A stretch of DNA of 64,000 nt. It comes from Methylovirgula sp963708155 (lineage in GTDB: Bacteria > Pseudomonadota > Alphaproteobacteria > Rhizobiales > Beijerinckiaceae). The stretch is from assembly GCA_963708155.1 (NCBI GenBank), contig OY970183.1:1116001-1180000 (forward strand), read 5' to 3'. Position numbers and translations under genes: made by a program. The stretch's first letter is position 1, and every line of letters starts with the position of its first letter. The notes under the pieces were generated by a model. That model ran no database searches, was not told the origin of the DNA, and worked only from the letters and a program-made list of their open reading frames with translations. Positions 51,766 to 61,389 of this stretch are shown one piece after another.

Positions 51766-51796
51766 AAAAAGCCCGGCGCCACAGAAGGCGCCGGGC
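51766..51796 (-). terminator. Rho-independent terminator of the ilv genes
   Basis: A 10 bp stem GCCCGGCGCC/GGCGCCGGGC with 6 nt loop, followed on the minus strand by TTTTT, lies 11 bp past the ilvC stop. Confidence 0.88.
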
Positions 51797-51806
51797 GAAA
51801 CCTGAA

Positions 51807-52827
51807 TTAGTTCTTATCCTTGTCGACCAGCTTGTTGGCGCCGATCCAGGGCATCATGGCGCGCAGCTTGGCACCGACCTGCTCGATCGGATGCGCCTGC
51901 GAGCGGGCGCGGCTCGCCTTGAACGAGGTCTGGTTGACCTTGTTCTCCAGCATCCAGTCGCGGGTGAACTTGCCCGATTGGATATCATCGAGCACCCGCT
52001 TCATCTCCGCCTTGGTGGCGGGCGTGACGATGCGCGGGCCGGTGACATATTCGCCATATTCGGCGGTGTTCGAGATCGAATAATTCATATTGGCGATGCC
52101 GCCCTCATAGATGAGATCGACGATCAGCTTCACTTCATGCAGGCACTCGAAATAGGCCATTTCCGGCGCGTAGCCCGCCTCGACGAGGGTCTCGAAGCCG
52201 TTGCGGATCAGTTCGACGAGGCCGCCGCAAAGAACCGCCTGCTCGCCGAAAAGATCGGTCTCGCATTCCTCGCGGAAAGTGGTTTCGATGATGCCGGCGC
52301 GGCCGCCGCCGATGGCCGAGGCGTAGGAGAGCGCAAGATCGTGCGCGTTGCCGGTGGCGTCCTGCGCCACGGCGATGAGACAGGGCACGCCGCCGCCGCG
52401 CTTGTATTCCGAGCGCACGGTGTGGCCGGGGCCCTTCGGCGCCACCATCAGCGACGTCGAGATCCTTGCGCGGCTCGATGAGGTTGAAATGGATCGAAAG
52501 CCCATGCGCGAAGAGGAGCGCGGCGCCCTGCTTCAGATTGCCGGCGAGCTGCTCGCGATAGATGTCGCTTTGCAATTCGTCCGGCGTCAGCATCATGACA
52601 ACGTCGGCGATCTTCGCAGCCTCGGCGACGGACAGAACCTTGAGCCCCTCGCCGGTGGCCTTCTTGGCGGTGGCTGAGCCCTCGCGCAGCGCGACGATGA
52701 CATCCTTGACGCCGGAATCGCGCAGGTTGAGGGCATGGGCATGGCCCTGGCTGCCATAGCCGATGATGGCGACCTTCTTGCCCTTGATGAGATTGAGGTC
52801 CGCATCACGATCATAATATACGCGCAT
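51807..52827 (-). CDS. ilvC: Ketol-acid reductoisomerase IlvC (one frame break)
   Basis: IlvC converts acetolactate or acetohydroxybutyrate to the dihydroxy acid with NADPH and Mg2+. The N-terminal KKVAIIGYGSQGHAHALNLR binds NADPH. The C-terminal metal-binding EETYFE-like stretch reads TTFREECETDLFGEQAVLCG, ending in MPWIGANKLVDKDKN. One extra G near 52457 breaks the frame within RKDLDV-LMVAPKGPGHTVR. Without it the protein has 339 residues, the classical length. It follows ilvN by 58 bp. Confidence 0.94.
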
Positions 52828-52885
52828 GGGTAAGTTTTCCCGGTTAGGCGGCCGCCTCGCGGCGTTTTAGGTTGAGGCAAAAGTC

Positions 52886-53448
52886 TTAGGTGGGCTCTTT
52901 GCCGCGCGTGATGGCGGCGACGCCGGTGCGCGCGACCTCGACGAGGCCGATCGGGCGCATCAGCTCGACGAATTCATCGATCTTCGCCGCCGCGCCGGTC
53001 AGTTCGAAGACGAAGCATTCGGTCGTGGTGTCGATGACGCGGGCGTGGAAAATCTCGCCGAGCCGCAGCGCCTCCTGACGCGCAGCGCCGGTGCCCGCGA
53101 CCTTGATCATCGCCAGTTCGCGCTCGATCGCATTGCCATGCAGCGTCAGATCCTTGACCTTGTGGATCGGGACAAGCCGGTTCAACTGATGGCCGATCTG
53201 CTCGATCGCCGCGGCCGTGCCCGGAGGTGACGATCGTGATGCGCGACAAGATGCTCGGCATGCGCGATCTCGGCGACCGTCAGGCTCTCGATATTGTAGC
53301 CGCGGCCGGAAAACAGGCCGACGACCCGCGCCAGCACGCCCGGCTCGTTGTCGACGACAACGGAGAGCGTGTGCGTCTCGATATTTTCCTTGCCGAGCGC
53401 CGAGGAATAGGGCGAGAGCGGCGCGAGGGGGGCGTTCATGTCAGCCAT
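52886..53448 (-). CDS. ilvN: Acetolactate synthase small subunit IlvN/IlvH (two frame breaks)
   Basis: The regulatory subunit that gives valine feedback control. The ACT domain reads HTLSVVVDNEPGVLARVVGL and GRGYNIESLTVAE. The C-terminal domain ends EVARTGVAAITRGKEPT. Two extra bases (near 53243 and 53218) disturb the stretch EHLSRITIVTSGTAAAIEQI; without them the protein has ~186 residues. It starts 8 bp after ilvB. Confidence 0.92.
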
Positions 53449-53456
53449 TCCCGATC

Positions 53457-55222
53457 TCAGACCAGGATTTTGCCGGCCGAATCGATCACGTCGCCGATCG
53501 CTTCGTCCATGTCCGGCAGGATCATCTCATTATGCGCCTTGCCCGACGGGATCATCGGCAGGCAATTCTCGGTCTTGTCGATATGGCAATCGAAGACGAC
53601 CATGTTCGGCGTCTCGATCATCTCGGCGATCGCCGCATCGAGATCGGCCGGGTCCGAGCAGCGAATGCCGTGGCCGCCGAACAGACTTCGGCCAGCTTGA
53701 CGAAATCCGGCAGCGCCTCCGAATAGCTCTCCGAATAGCGCCCGCCATGCAGCAATTCCTGCCACTGGCGCACCATGCCCATATATTCATTGTTGAGGAT
53801 GAAGATCTTCACCGGCAGCCGATATTGCGCCGCCGTCGAAAGCTCCTGAATGTTCATCAGGATCGAGCCTTCGCCGGCGATATCGACGACAAGCGCATGG
53901 GGATGGGCCATCTGCGTGCCGATGGCCGCGGGCAGGCCATAGCCCATCGTGCCGAGGCCGCCGCTGGTCATCCAGCGGTTCGGCTCGTCGAAATGAAAAT
54001 GTTGCGCCGCCCACATCTGATGCTGGCCGACCTCGGTCGTGATGTAGGTGTCGCGCCCCTTGGTCGCCGCATAAAGCCGCTCGATCGCATATTGCGGCTT
54101 GATGATCTTGTCCGAGTTCTTGTAGGCGAGCGATTTGCGCGCCCGCCATGTGTCGATCTGCGCCCACCAGGCGCCCAGCGCCTCGGCGTCCGCCTTCTCG
54201 CCGCGCGCCTTCCAGCGCGCGAGCAAAGCCGCGATCACATGCGCGCAATCGCCGATGATGCCGAGATCGACCTTGACGTTCTTGTTGATCGAGGACGGAT
54301 CGATGTCGATATGGATTTTCTTCGAGCCCGGCGAGAAGTGATCGAGCCGGCCGGTGATGCGATCGTCAAAGCGCGAGCCGACGGCGATGATCAGATCGCA
54401 ATCGTGCATCGCATTATTGGCCTCGAAGGTGCCGTGCATGCCGAGCATGCCGAGCCACTTCGGATCATGCGCCGGAAAGGCGCCGAGGCCCATCAGGGTC
54501 GAGGTGACGGGATAGCCGGTCACGGCGACGAGATCGCGCAACAGCCGCGAAGCCTCGGGCCCGGAATTGATGACGCCGCCGCCGGTATAGAAGACCGGCC
54601 GCTTGGCGGCGGCCATCAGGCTCACCGCCTCCTCGATCTTCTCCGGATCGCCCTTCAAGGCGTCGGATGATAGGTTTTGTGCTCGACGTTCTTGGGGCCG
54701 AAATATTCGCCGCGGGCGAATTGCACATCCTTCGGAATGTCGATGACGACGGGGCCGGGCCGGCCGTGCTGGGCGACATAGAACGCCTCGTGCAGGACGC
54801 GCGGCAAATCCTCGATCGAGCGGACGAGATAATTGTGCTTGGTGCAATGGCGGGTGATGCCGACCGTGTCGCATTCCTGGAAGGCGTCCGAGCCGATCAG
54901 ATGCGTCGGCACCTGGCCGGTGATGCAGACGAGCGGGATCGAATCCATCAGGGCGTCGGTGAGGCCGGTGATCGCATTGGTCGCGCCGGGGCCGGAGGTG
55001 ACGAGCATGACCCCCGACCTTGCCGCTGGAGCGGGCATAGCCCTCCGCCGCATGGGCCGCGCCCTGCTCATGGCGGACCAGCACATGGCGCAGTGCCGTC
55101 TGCTGATAGAGCACGTCATAGATCGGCAGGACGGCGCCGCCGGGATAGCCGAACAGCGTATCGACGCCCTGGTCCTTCAGGGCCTCGACCACCATTTCCG
55201 CGCCGGTCATTATGCGTGTCAT
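53457..55222 (-). CDS. ilvB: Acetolactate synthase large subunit IlvB/IlvI (three frame breaks)
   Basis: The catalytic subunit condenses pyruvate, using ThDP, FAD and Mg2+, as the first step of valine, leucine and isoleucine synthesis. It has TLFGYPGGAVLPIYD, the catalytic Glu region VRHEQGAAHAAEGYAR, TSGPGATNAITG, GMHGTFEANNAMHDCDLIIA and ThDP-binding GEGSILMN-IQE. Breaks lie near 55017 (an extra G in a G run), 54657 (apparently a lost base) and 53690. The length is ~588 residues. ATG 55222 has GGAGG upstream. Confidence 0.94.
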
Positions 55223-55267
55223 GTCGTCCTCCGCGTGCTTTCTGCGGGATTTGCGAAATTTGGGCAA

Positions 55268-55289
55268 TAAAAAAGGCCCCAGAGGGCCT
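55268..55289 (-). terminator. Terminator hairpin 46 bp before ilvB (possible attenuator)
   Basis: AGGCCC-TCTG-GGGCCT is followed on the minus strand by TTTTTT. A second possible stem, GGGG-ATAG-CCCC, lies 25 bp upstream. This arrangement fits an attenuator for the ilv operon, but no leader peptide with branched-chain codons is apparent. Confidence 0.6.
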
Positions 55290-55583
55290 CGGGCAGCGCC
55301 AGATGCGAGAACCGGGGGCTATCCCCGTCCCGTCTCTGACGCCCAGCTTACGATAAGAGTCCTAGTCAAAGGAATTCCTTTGCGTTTGTAGCCAGCCTAC
55401 TTAGCGGATGCAGGGGTGCGGGTCAACGGGGATGTCGGGGGCCGGATTGGGATTTTGACTGTTCGCAATCGCGAAGACCGGATTCGGCCCATCCAAAGAC
55501 CAAGAAGTCTGGACGTCGGTTTTTGCACGAAAGCGCAGTTGTCTTGCGAGACGCCCGAGCTTGAAATCATGAGTGGGGGGCAA
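55290..55583. other. Leader and intergenic region between ilvB and the sulfotransferase gene
   Basis: No gene is seen. The part near ilvB holds the second leader stem; CAAAGGAATTCCTTTG at 55367-55383 is a near-perfect palindrome that may be an operator. Confidence 0.4.
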
Positions 55584-56240
55584 TCAGGCCTTTCTAGCAG
55601 CAAACAAGGATTCGTAGAAATTGATGTCTTTCGAAAGACACGTCTTCAGGTGGGCGATGATCTGAGGGTTGGATGCTAATTCCTGTCTCTCGTTTCCGCT
55701 CGTCCGGTTTTCGTGAACGTCTTCACCTAAGGGTAGACCGAGTAAGCTCGCAAGCTCCGGCAGGTCTTTCGCGCGCGTCTCGTGAAAGCCAATAAAGTCG
55801 AACCGGCCCATATCATATCCGCCAAAATAGGTTTCCGATGCGAGCGTCTGAAGACCGCCATAGGTCGCGAATTCGAGGATGGAAGGTTGTTCGGCAAGGA
55901 ACCTGCTGTGGACATGATTTCCGTGTTCGGGACATGATTTCCAATAACAGTAGATCGAGATGAGATTATCAACGGGTTCGCGTAAGAACGTGAGACGAAA
56001 AGCCTTCTTGAAACAATCATACCGATGCGGACGAAAATGCCCGTGGACCGCGCGCGCACCGCGCGGCAATCCGTCGGCAGTATCGCACCCGCTCAATGTC
56101 AAGGGATCATGTTTGTAATAGTCAAGGATCACACGAGCGCCCCACGCCGCCTCCATCTGGGCTCGGAGCGACTGGCCCGCCGCCTTCGGAAAATGGACGG
56201 ATATTATCGGTTTAAATCGAAAGGGGTTTGCAAATATCAT
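55584..56240 (-). CDS. Sulfotransferase-like protein
   Basis: The protein has ~218 residues. The PAPS-binding signatures are visible: ISVHFPKAAGQSLRAQ (the 5'-phosphosulfate loop) near the N terminus and FRLTFLREPVDNLISIY (3'-phosphate binding). Such enzymes move sulfate to glycans or lipids. ATG 56240 (MIFANPFRF) is chosen; the frame upstream to 56333 is less like the family. It may belong to the polysaccharide genes further right. Confidence 0.72.
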   Translation of the reverse strand: MIFANPFRFKPIISVHFPKAAGQSLRAQMEAAWGARVILDYYKHDPLTLSGCDTADGLPRGARAVHGHFRPHRYDCFKKAFRLTFLREPVDNLISIYCYWKSCPEHGNHVHSRFLAEQPSILEFATYGGLQTLASETYFGGYDMGRFDFIGFHETRAKDLPELASLLGLPLGEDVHENRTSGNERQELASNPQIIAHLKTCLSKDINFYESLFAARKA

Positions 56241-56365
56241 TAGCCATTGGAATGTTACCGCGGATATGAGGTTTTGTTCATTGTAGGAGCAAGTCCGGTC
56301 GCTGATCAATGTCGCTCCTTCACCTGGCGGCAAATAGAAATCCAGCTGAGATATAGCTCACAACG

Positions 56366-57298
56366 TCAGCCGTCATCGCCGGGCATGACGCCTAGGCCTC
56401 CTGCCAGCAGCCGGCCCAACTTATCGATGCTCTGGTTCCAGCCGACGCCCATACCGACAATCATCCGCCACGCGTGAGGAACGAGGCCGACCGCCAAGGT
56501 GTGGAGCGTCATATCCGTCGCGCCGTCGCGTTCCGTAAAAGTGACCGTGGTCCAGCCGTCCATCATCGGGCAATCCTGCGCATCGACCGGGAAACTGGTG
56601 AAGACGAGTTTCTCAGGCGCGATAATTTCCTTGAACATGCCGCGCATCGGATAGTCGGTTCCGTCCGGCGCACGCATCACGATCTTGAGCGTGCCACCGA
56701 CGCGCACATCGACTTCGCAGACTGGATTGGTGAAGCCTTCCGGCCCCCACCATTGGGCGAGATGTTTTGGATCGGTCCAGGCAGCCCAGACGAGCGCACG
56801 GGGCACGTTGAAGCTGCGGGTGATCGTGAGTTCGCGCCGGTTCGGATCGATCCGCGGCAGATGCGCGGCAAGACGATCGAGATTTTGCTCGAGGCCGGGC
56901 GTGCTGAAGCCTCTGATGTGCTCGAACGTTTCCTGCGTGTCGAACTCTTGCCGGAAAGTGAATTTGGTCTTGTCACCCAATTCCTCGAACGTCAGCGTCG
57001 CGCGGAAACGTGGCGGCGACACATGATCGAAGACGATGCGCGAGAGCCAATCGACGGCGACGAACACACTCTCGTTCTCGTAGTTCTTCCCGTCCGGCCC
57101 GTGCATGATGAGGGACCAGACGCCGCCGGGTTTAAGATCGAACACATAAATCGTGTTGGTGAAGCCGTTCGGCCCCCACCATTGTTTCAAATGATCGGGA
57201 TCGCTGAACGCACGCCAGACAAGGTCGCGGGGTGCATCGAAAATACGCGTGGCAACGACGCCGCGTTCAAACACCTCGAGCTTATTACTCTCACTCAT
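56366..57298 (-). CDS. Tandem SRPBCC (AHSA1-like) protein
   Basis: The 310-residue protein is two copies of one domain. The same pattern, TRIFDAPRDLVWRAFSDPDH and TRSFNVPRALVWAAWTDPKH, followed by QWWGP-GFTN, occurs at ~residues 15 and ~165. Each is a START-like fold that binds hydrophobic ligands or Hsp90 in eukaryotes. It overlaps the ArsR start by 8 bp, a common pairing in which the regulator controls the SRPBCC gene. Confidence 0.85.
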   Translation of the reverse strand: MSESNKLEVFERGVVATRIFDAPRDLVWRAFSDPDHLKQWWGPNGFTNTIYVFDLKPGGVWSLIMHGPDGKNYENESVFVAVDWLSRIVFDHVSPPRFRATLTFEELGDKTKFTFRQEFDTQETFEHIRGFSTPGLEQNLDRLAAHLPRIDPNRRELTITRSFNVPRALVWAAWTDPKHLAQWWGPEGFTNPVCEVDVRVGGTLKIVMRAPDGTDYPMRGMFKEIIAPEKLVFTSFPVDAQDCPMMDGWTTVTFTERDGATDMTLHTLAVGLVPHAWRMIVGMGVGWNQSIDKLGRLLAGGLGVMPGDDG

Positions 57299-57632
57299 TC
57301 TTCGCTCCCGGCTTCGCTTGCAGTTCCTTCAAATAATCATCGAGGCGATCAAAGCTCTCGCTCCAGAAACGCCGGTAATGCTCGATCCAATCCGCCGCTT
57401 CCTTGAGGCGCTCGGCTTCGAGGCGGCAGGGACGGCGCTGCGCCGCGCGGCTGCGCGAAACGAGGCCAGCGTGTTCCAACACTTTGATATGTTTGGAAAT
57501 CGCCGGCTGGCTGAGCGCGAACGGTTCGGCCAGCTCATTTACCGAGGCCTCGCCCAAAGCGAGCCGGGCGAGAATTGCGCGGCGCGTCGGGTCGGCGAGT
57601 GCCGCGAACGTGTCGTTGAGATAATCTGACAT
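57291..57632 (-). CDS. ArsR-family transcriptional regulator
   Basis: A winged-helix repressor of ~113 residues: MSDYLNDTFAALADPTRRAI, then NELAEPFALSQPAISKHIKV as the recognition helix and HAGLVSRSRAAQRRPCRLEA as the wing. It has no ArsR-type Cys metal site, so it is of the SRPBCC-linked subgroup. ATG 57632 is chosen; the open frame upstream to 57677 is AT-rich and promoter-like. Confidence 0.85.
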   Translation of the reverse strand: MSDYLNDTFAALADPTRRAILARLALGEASVNELAEPFALSQPAISKHIKVLEHAGLVSRSRAAQRRPCRLEAERLKEAADWIEHYRRFWSESFDRLDDYLKELQAKPGAKNE

Positions 57633-57760
57633 ATATCGCCATATAGTTATATAACTATTTAGTGATATACAGCGCATCCGGAAGCTTTGTCAATGGACTT
57701 GCTCAGCCGCCATTTCTCCGCCTTACAGCTCGCACGCGGATTTCTTCGAAAGGCCAACCA

Positions 57761-58468
57761 TTGCCGCCAGCCGTCAAAGCCCTCTTCTTCGATGTTTTCG
57801 GCACGCTGGTCGATTTCCGCGCGGGAGTCGCGCGTGAGGCGGAAAGGCTCCTTGCCCCGCGCGGTGCAAACCTCGACTGGGGCGCCTTCGCCGATGCCTG
57901 GCGCGCGGAATATCAGCCCGGCATGGAAGCAATCCGGGCCGGGCGCGAGGGCTATGTCCGGCTCGATGTCGTCCACCGGCGCAATCTCGATCGCATCCTG
58001 CCGCGCTTCGGGCTTGCCGATCTCGATGCGGCCACCCGCGATGAATTGAATTTGGCCTGGCACAGGCTCGACGCCTGGCCGGAGGTGCCGGCGGCGCTCG
58101 CCCGGCTGCGCAAACGCTTTCGGATCGCGCCGCTTTCCAACGGCAATATCGCCCTGCAAGCCGATCTCGCGCGCCGCAACGATTTCCGCTGGGACGCGAT
58201 TCTCGGCGCGGACCTCTCCCGCGACTATAAGCCGAAGCCGCGGCTTTATCTCGATGCCGTCGAAGCCTTCGGCCTCGCGCCGCAGGAATGCCTGATGGTT
58301 GCCTGCCACAGCAGCGACCTCGCCGCTGCAGCGAGCCACGGCCTGCGCACCGCCCACATCGCGCGGCCCAATGAACACGGCCCTGGCAAGGGCGAAAGCG
58401 CGCCTTCCGTCCCGGTCGATTTCGCGGCGGCTAACCTTACGGCTCTGGCCGATCTGCTCGGCGTCTAG
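57761..58468 (+). CDS. Haloacid dehalogenase type II
   Basis: A HAD-superfamily hydrolase of ~235 residues: the nucleophile Asp is in KALFFDVFGTLVDFR, the second motif in APLSNGNIA, the Lys in RDYKPKPRLYL and a C-terminal acidic motif MVACHSSDLAAAASHGLRTAH. Type II members release halide from L-2-haloacids, but physiological substrates may differ. No ATG lies close to the domain; TTG 57761 is proposed, with ATG 57662 as the longer option. It overlaps the next gene end by 4 bp. Confidence 0.8.
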   Translation: MPPAVKALFFDVFGTLVDFRAGVAREAERLLAPRGANLDWGAFADAWRAEYQPGMEAIRAGREGYVRLDVVHRRNLDRILPRFGLADLDAATRDELNLAWHRLDAWPEVPAALARLRKRFRIAPLSNGNIALQADLARRNDFRWDAILGADLSRDYKPKPRLYLDAVEAFGLAPQECLMVACHSSDLAAAASHGLRTAHIARPNEHGPGKGESAPSVPVDFAAANLTALADLLGV

Positions 58469-59685
58469 ACTTTCACGCCGGGCGTGACCCAGCGCCGGAC
58501 GTGCGGGAGCAGCCCTTCCAGTCCGATCCTGAGGCTCAAAATGCCAACCGCCTGCCCGGCCGCGACATCGATCTCCTTGTCGCCCGCCATGAAGCTGCCC
58601 GCGAGATCGACCGGCCAATGGGTGATGAGATCGCACAGCATGCCCGGCGCAGGCTTCCGCCACGCGTGATCGCCGCGATAGGCTTCGATCGTCGCTTCTG
58701 GATGAAAAGCACAATAGCGGAAATCGTCGATATGCGCGCCGCGATCCCGCAACTCTCTCTGAATCCACGCGTGGAGCGATTCGACATCCTCTTCGCGATA
58801 GAAGCCCCGCGCGACGCCTGCCTGATTGGTCACGACGAATACGTAGAAGCCCGCGTCATTGAGCAGGCGGACGGCCTCGATGGCCCCAGGCAACCAATGG
58901 AAGTCGGCAATGCGGTGAACGTAATTGCGATCCTCGTTCAGCGTCCCGTCGCGGTCGAGGAAAGCCGCCGGCCGTTTGCGCCAGCGCGGCAGGAGAGACT
59001 GGGCGCGCGCAAAATCCTCGGGAACGCCAATATCGATGAAGCCGCCTCGCACACGCTGGGCGCGCAATCGCCCGGCCTCGGCCAGCGCGGGCAGCACATC
59101 CCGCTCCAGACTGCATTGCGGGCGCAGCGCCGCGACGATCTCGCGCGACATGAGATAGACGCCCGAATTGACATCGCCCGGGCCGGCCTGCTCCGGCCGG
59201 TCGCGGAAGCGCCGCACCACGCCATCGTCAGTCTCGACGACGCCGTAGCGGCTGGCGTCCTCCACGTGCCGCAGGCCGAGCGTGGCGACGGCGCGATCCG
59301 ACCCTTCGACGGTGACGAGCGAAAGCCAATTGAAGTCGAACCAGGAATTGCCGTTCAGCAGATAGAAATATTCGTCGAGCCGCTCGCGCGCCTGCCACAG
59401 CGCGCCGCCCGTCCCGGCCGGCTCGGCCTCGACGTGCAGATCGATCTCCAGCCGCAGATGCCGCGCGATGTCGCTCTCGGCGAGATAAGAGGCGACCTGA
59501 TCGGCCCGATAGCCCGCGAGCAGCAGCACCCTCTTGAAGCCGAAGCGCGCCGCCTCGCGCAGGAGATATTCGAGGAAGGGCCGCCCCGCGACCGCGAGCA
59601 AAGGCTTCGGCGTCTCGACGGTGAGCGCGCCGAGCCGCGTGCCGAGGCCGCCGACAAGAATCACGCATTGCTCCGGCGCACGCAT
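58465..59685 (-). CDS. Fused heptose-1-P guanylyltransferase and heptose-bisphosphate phosphatase
   Basis: This is two enzymes in one ~406-residue chain. The N-terminal ~225 residues are a sugar-1-phosphate nucleotidyltransferase (ILVGGLGTRLGALTVETPKP and LLNGNSWFDFN), like HddC. The C-terminal ~175 residues are a HAD-IIIA phosphatase (FLDRDGTLNEDRNYVHRIAD, VVTNQAGVARGFY, CAFHPEA, RKPAPGML), like GmhB. With GmhA and HddA this completes GDP-D-glycero-alpha-D-manno-heptose synthesis. ATG 59685 follows GAAAGGCTAGGG; it starts 2 bp after gmhA ends. Confidence 0.88.
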   Translation of the reverse strand: MRAPEQCVILVGGLGTRLGALTVETPKPLLAVAGRPFLEYLLREAARFGFKRVLLLAGYRADQVASYLAESDIARHLRLEIDLHVEAEPAGTGGALWQARERLDEYFYLLNGNSWFDFNWLSLVTVEGSDRAVATLGLRHVEDASRYGVVETDDGVVRRFRDRPEQAGPGDVNSGVYLMSREIVAALRPQCSLERDVLPALAEAGRLRAQRVRGGFIDIGVPEDFARAQSLLPRWRKRPAAFLDRDGTLNEDRNYVHRIADFHWLPGAIEAVRLLNDAGFYVFVVTNQAGVARGFYREEDVESLHAWIQRELRDRGAHIDDFRYCAFHPEATIEAYRGDHAWRKPAPGMLCDLITHWPVDLAGSFMAGDKEIDVAAGQAVGILSLRIGLEGLLPHVRRWVTPGVKV

Positions 59686-59687
59686 CC

Positions 59688-60281
59688 CTAGCCTTTCGGG
59701 CACAGAGCGGATTCGACCAGACCACAGATGATATGCGCCGCGGTGATGTGCAACTGCTGAATCATCGGCGTGCGGCGCGAGGGCGCATTGAGGAGCAAAT
59801 CGCTATAGCCTGCCATCGGGCCGCCGTCGGCGCCGGTGAATCCGACAGTCCGCAGTCCCTTGCCGCGCGCGACAGCGAGTGCCGCGAGGATATTCTTGGA
59901 ATGGCCGGAGGTCGAAATGCCGACAAAAACATCCTCGGGCCGGCCAAGTCCTGCGACCTGCCGGGCGAAGACCTGCTCATAGCCGTAATCGTTGCCGATT
60001 GCGGTGAGCACCGACGTATCCGTCGTCAAGGCGAGCCCCGCGAGCGGCGCGCGGTCGTAATTGAGGCGCGAGACGAACTCCCCGGCGATATGCTGGGCGT
60101 CGGCGGCGCTGCCGCCATTGCCGGCGAACAGAACCTTGCCGCCGTCGCGCAGCGCCAATTCGATGGCCGAGGCGATCGCCGCGATCTGTCGCGCGAATGC
60201 TTCCGATTGCGCCGCGGCAGTCAGCGCCTCCAGCGATTCTGCCAGTTCCGCCGCAATGAAGTCTAGGGATTGACGCGCCAC
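59688..60281 (-). CDS. gmhA: Phosphoheptose isomerase GmhA
   Basis: GmhA turns sedoheptulose 7-phosphate into D-glycero-D-manno-heptose 7-phosphate. The 197-residue SIS-domain protein contains FAGNGGSAADAQHIAGEFVS, GISTSGHSKNILAAL and the zinc-related HITAAHIICGLVE C terminus. The start is a GTG at 60281; it overlaps the kinase gene stop by 19 bp, so the three genes form one unit. Confidence 0.92.
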   Translation of the reverse strand: MARQSLDFIAAELAESLEALTAAAQSEAFARQIAAIASAIELALRDGGKVLFAGNGGSAADAQHIAGEFVSRLNYDRAPLAGLALTTDTSVLTAIGNDYGYEQVFARQVAGLGRPEDVFVGISTSGHSKNILAALAVARGKGLRTVGFTGADGGPMAGYSDLLLNAPSRRTPMIQQLHITAAHIICGLVESALCPKG

Positions 60282-61342
60282 GTTTCGGCTCCGACATCGA
60301 CGAAATGAACCGCGTGCGCGTCGGCCCCGGTGGCGCGCATGGCGGAGACAAGCCGGTAGCGGTTTTCCGGATCTGTGAGGAACATCATGAAGCCGCCGCC
60401 GCCCGCGCCGGAGACCTTGCCCGCCCAGGCGCCGTTTTGCATCGCAATCTCATAGAGCTTACGAATGGCCGCGGTCGCTATGCCATCCGCGGTCTTCTGT
60501 TTCGCGTTCCAAGAGCGGTTCAGGATCGCCGCCAGGCCGCGAAGATCGCCGCGCAGCAGAGCGCTTTTCATCTCCACCGCATCGGCCTTCAACTGATGCA
60601 GCCCCTCGATCGTCCCTGCGTCTCGTGCCTCGATCCCCTTGAGCTGTGCGCCGATGATCTCGTCGGAGCGGCGAGACTGCCCGGTGAAGCAGACGACCAG
60701 CGCCGCTTCAAGCTCGTTGAGCGCCGAGCGGGACACGCGTAACGGATTCACGATGACGCGATCCTGCGGCAGAAACTCGATGAAGTTCATGCCGCCGAAC
60801 GCTGCCGCATATTGGTCTTGCTTGCCGCCGGCGAGGCCAAGATCGACGCGCTCGATCTGATAGGCGAGATGGGCGACATCGTAAGGCCCGAGCGGCAGCG
60901 CGAAAGCGGCGCGGAAAGCCTCGACCAGCGCGACGACAAGCGCGGAGGATGAACCAAGGCCCGATCCCGGGGGCGCATCCACCGTCGTCGAGACTTCGAT
61001 CGCGGGCGCCGCGCCGTCGAGAAAATCTCCGACGATCCGATTGTAGACCGCGCGATGCAGCAGCAAGGCGCCCTCCATCGGGAGATCGGACCGCGCTGCA
61101 AGTTCTTCCTCGACGCCCACATCGCTGGCGCGGAACCGGAGCTGTCCCTTATCGAGCGGTCGCATATGCGCGTAGGCGTAACGGCCGATCGTCACGTTCA
61201 GCACCGCGCCGCCAAAAGCCTCGCAGTAGCTCGGCAAATCCGTGCCGCCTCCCGCAAGGCCGAGACGCAGGGGGGCGCGCGAGCGCATCGGCCGGAGCGC
61301 GCCGTCCTCGGCAAGGATGCTGGGAATTTTTTCTAGGCGCAT
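60263..61342 (-). CDS. hddA: GHMP-family heptose 7-phosphate kinase (HddA-like)
   Basis: A GHMP kinase of ~359 residues: the N-terminal substrate stretch RAPLRLGLAGGGTDLPSYCE, the ATP loop DAPPGSGLGSSSALVVALVE and the C-terminal KVSGAGGGGFMMFL are all conserved. HddA phosphorylates heptose 7-phosphate to the 1,7-bisphosphate (alpha), for the GDP-heptose branch. ATG 61342 (MRLEKIPSILAEDG) is preferred; ATG 61288 would start nearer the domain. Upstream the frame is open to 61597 but belongs to the radical SAM gene. Confidence 0.88.
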   Translation of the reverse strand: MRLEKIPSILAEDGALRPMRSRAPLRLGLAGGGTDLPSYCEAFGGAVLNVTIGRYAYAHMRPLDKGQLRFRASDVGVEEELAARSDLPMEGALLLHRAVYNRIVGDFLDGAAPAIEVSTTVDAPPGSGLGSSSALVVALVEAFRAAFALPLGPYDVAHLAYQIERVDLGLAGGKQDQYAAAFGGMNFIEFLPQDRVIVNPLRVSRSALNELEAALVVCFTGQSRRSDEIIGAQLKGIEARDAGTIEGLHQLKADAVEMKSALLRGDLRGLAAILNRSWNAKQKTADGIATAAIRKLYEIAMQNGAWAGKVSGAGGGGFMMFLTDPENRYRLVSAMRATGADAHAVHFVDVGAETWRVNP

Positions 61343-61389
61343 GTTTCTTTGCCGTGCCGAATGTTCATGGCTTCGAGATATTGTTTCGC

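Noticed and set aside
53438..54670. Plus-strand open frame of 410 codons opposite ilvB
   Set aside because: Shadow of the frame-broken ilvB, whose motifs are unmistakable on the minus strand.
58501..59691. Plus-strand open frame opposite the HddC-GmhB fusion
   Set aside because: No domain pattern; the minus-strand protein has complete motifs of two enzymes.
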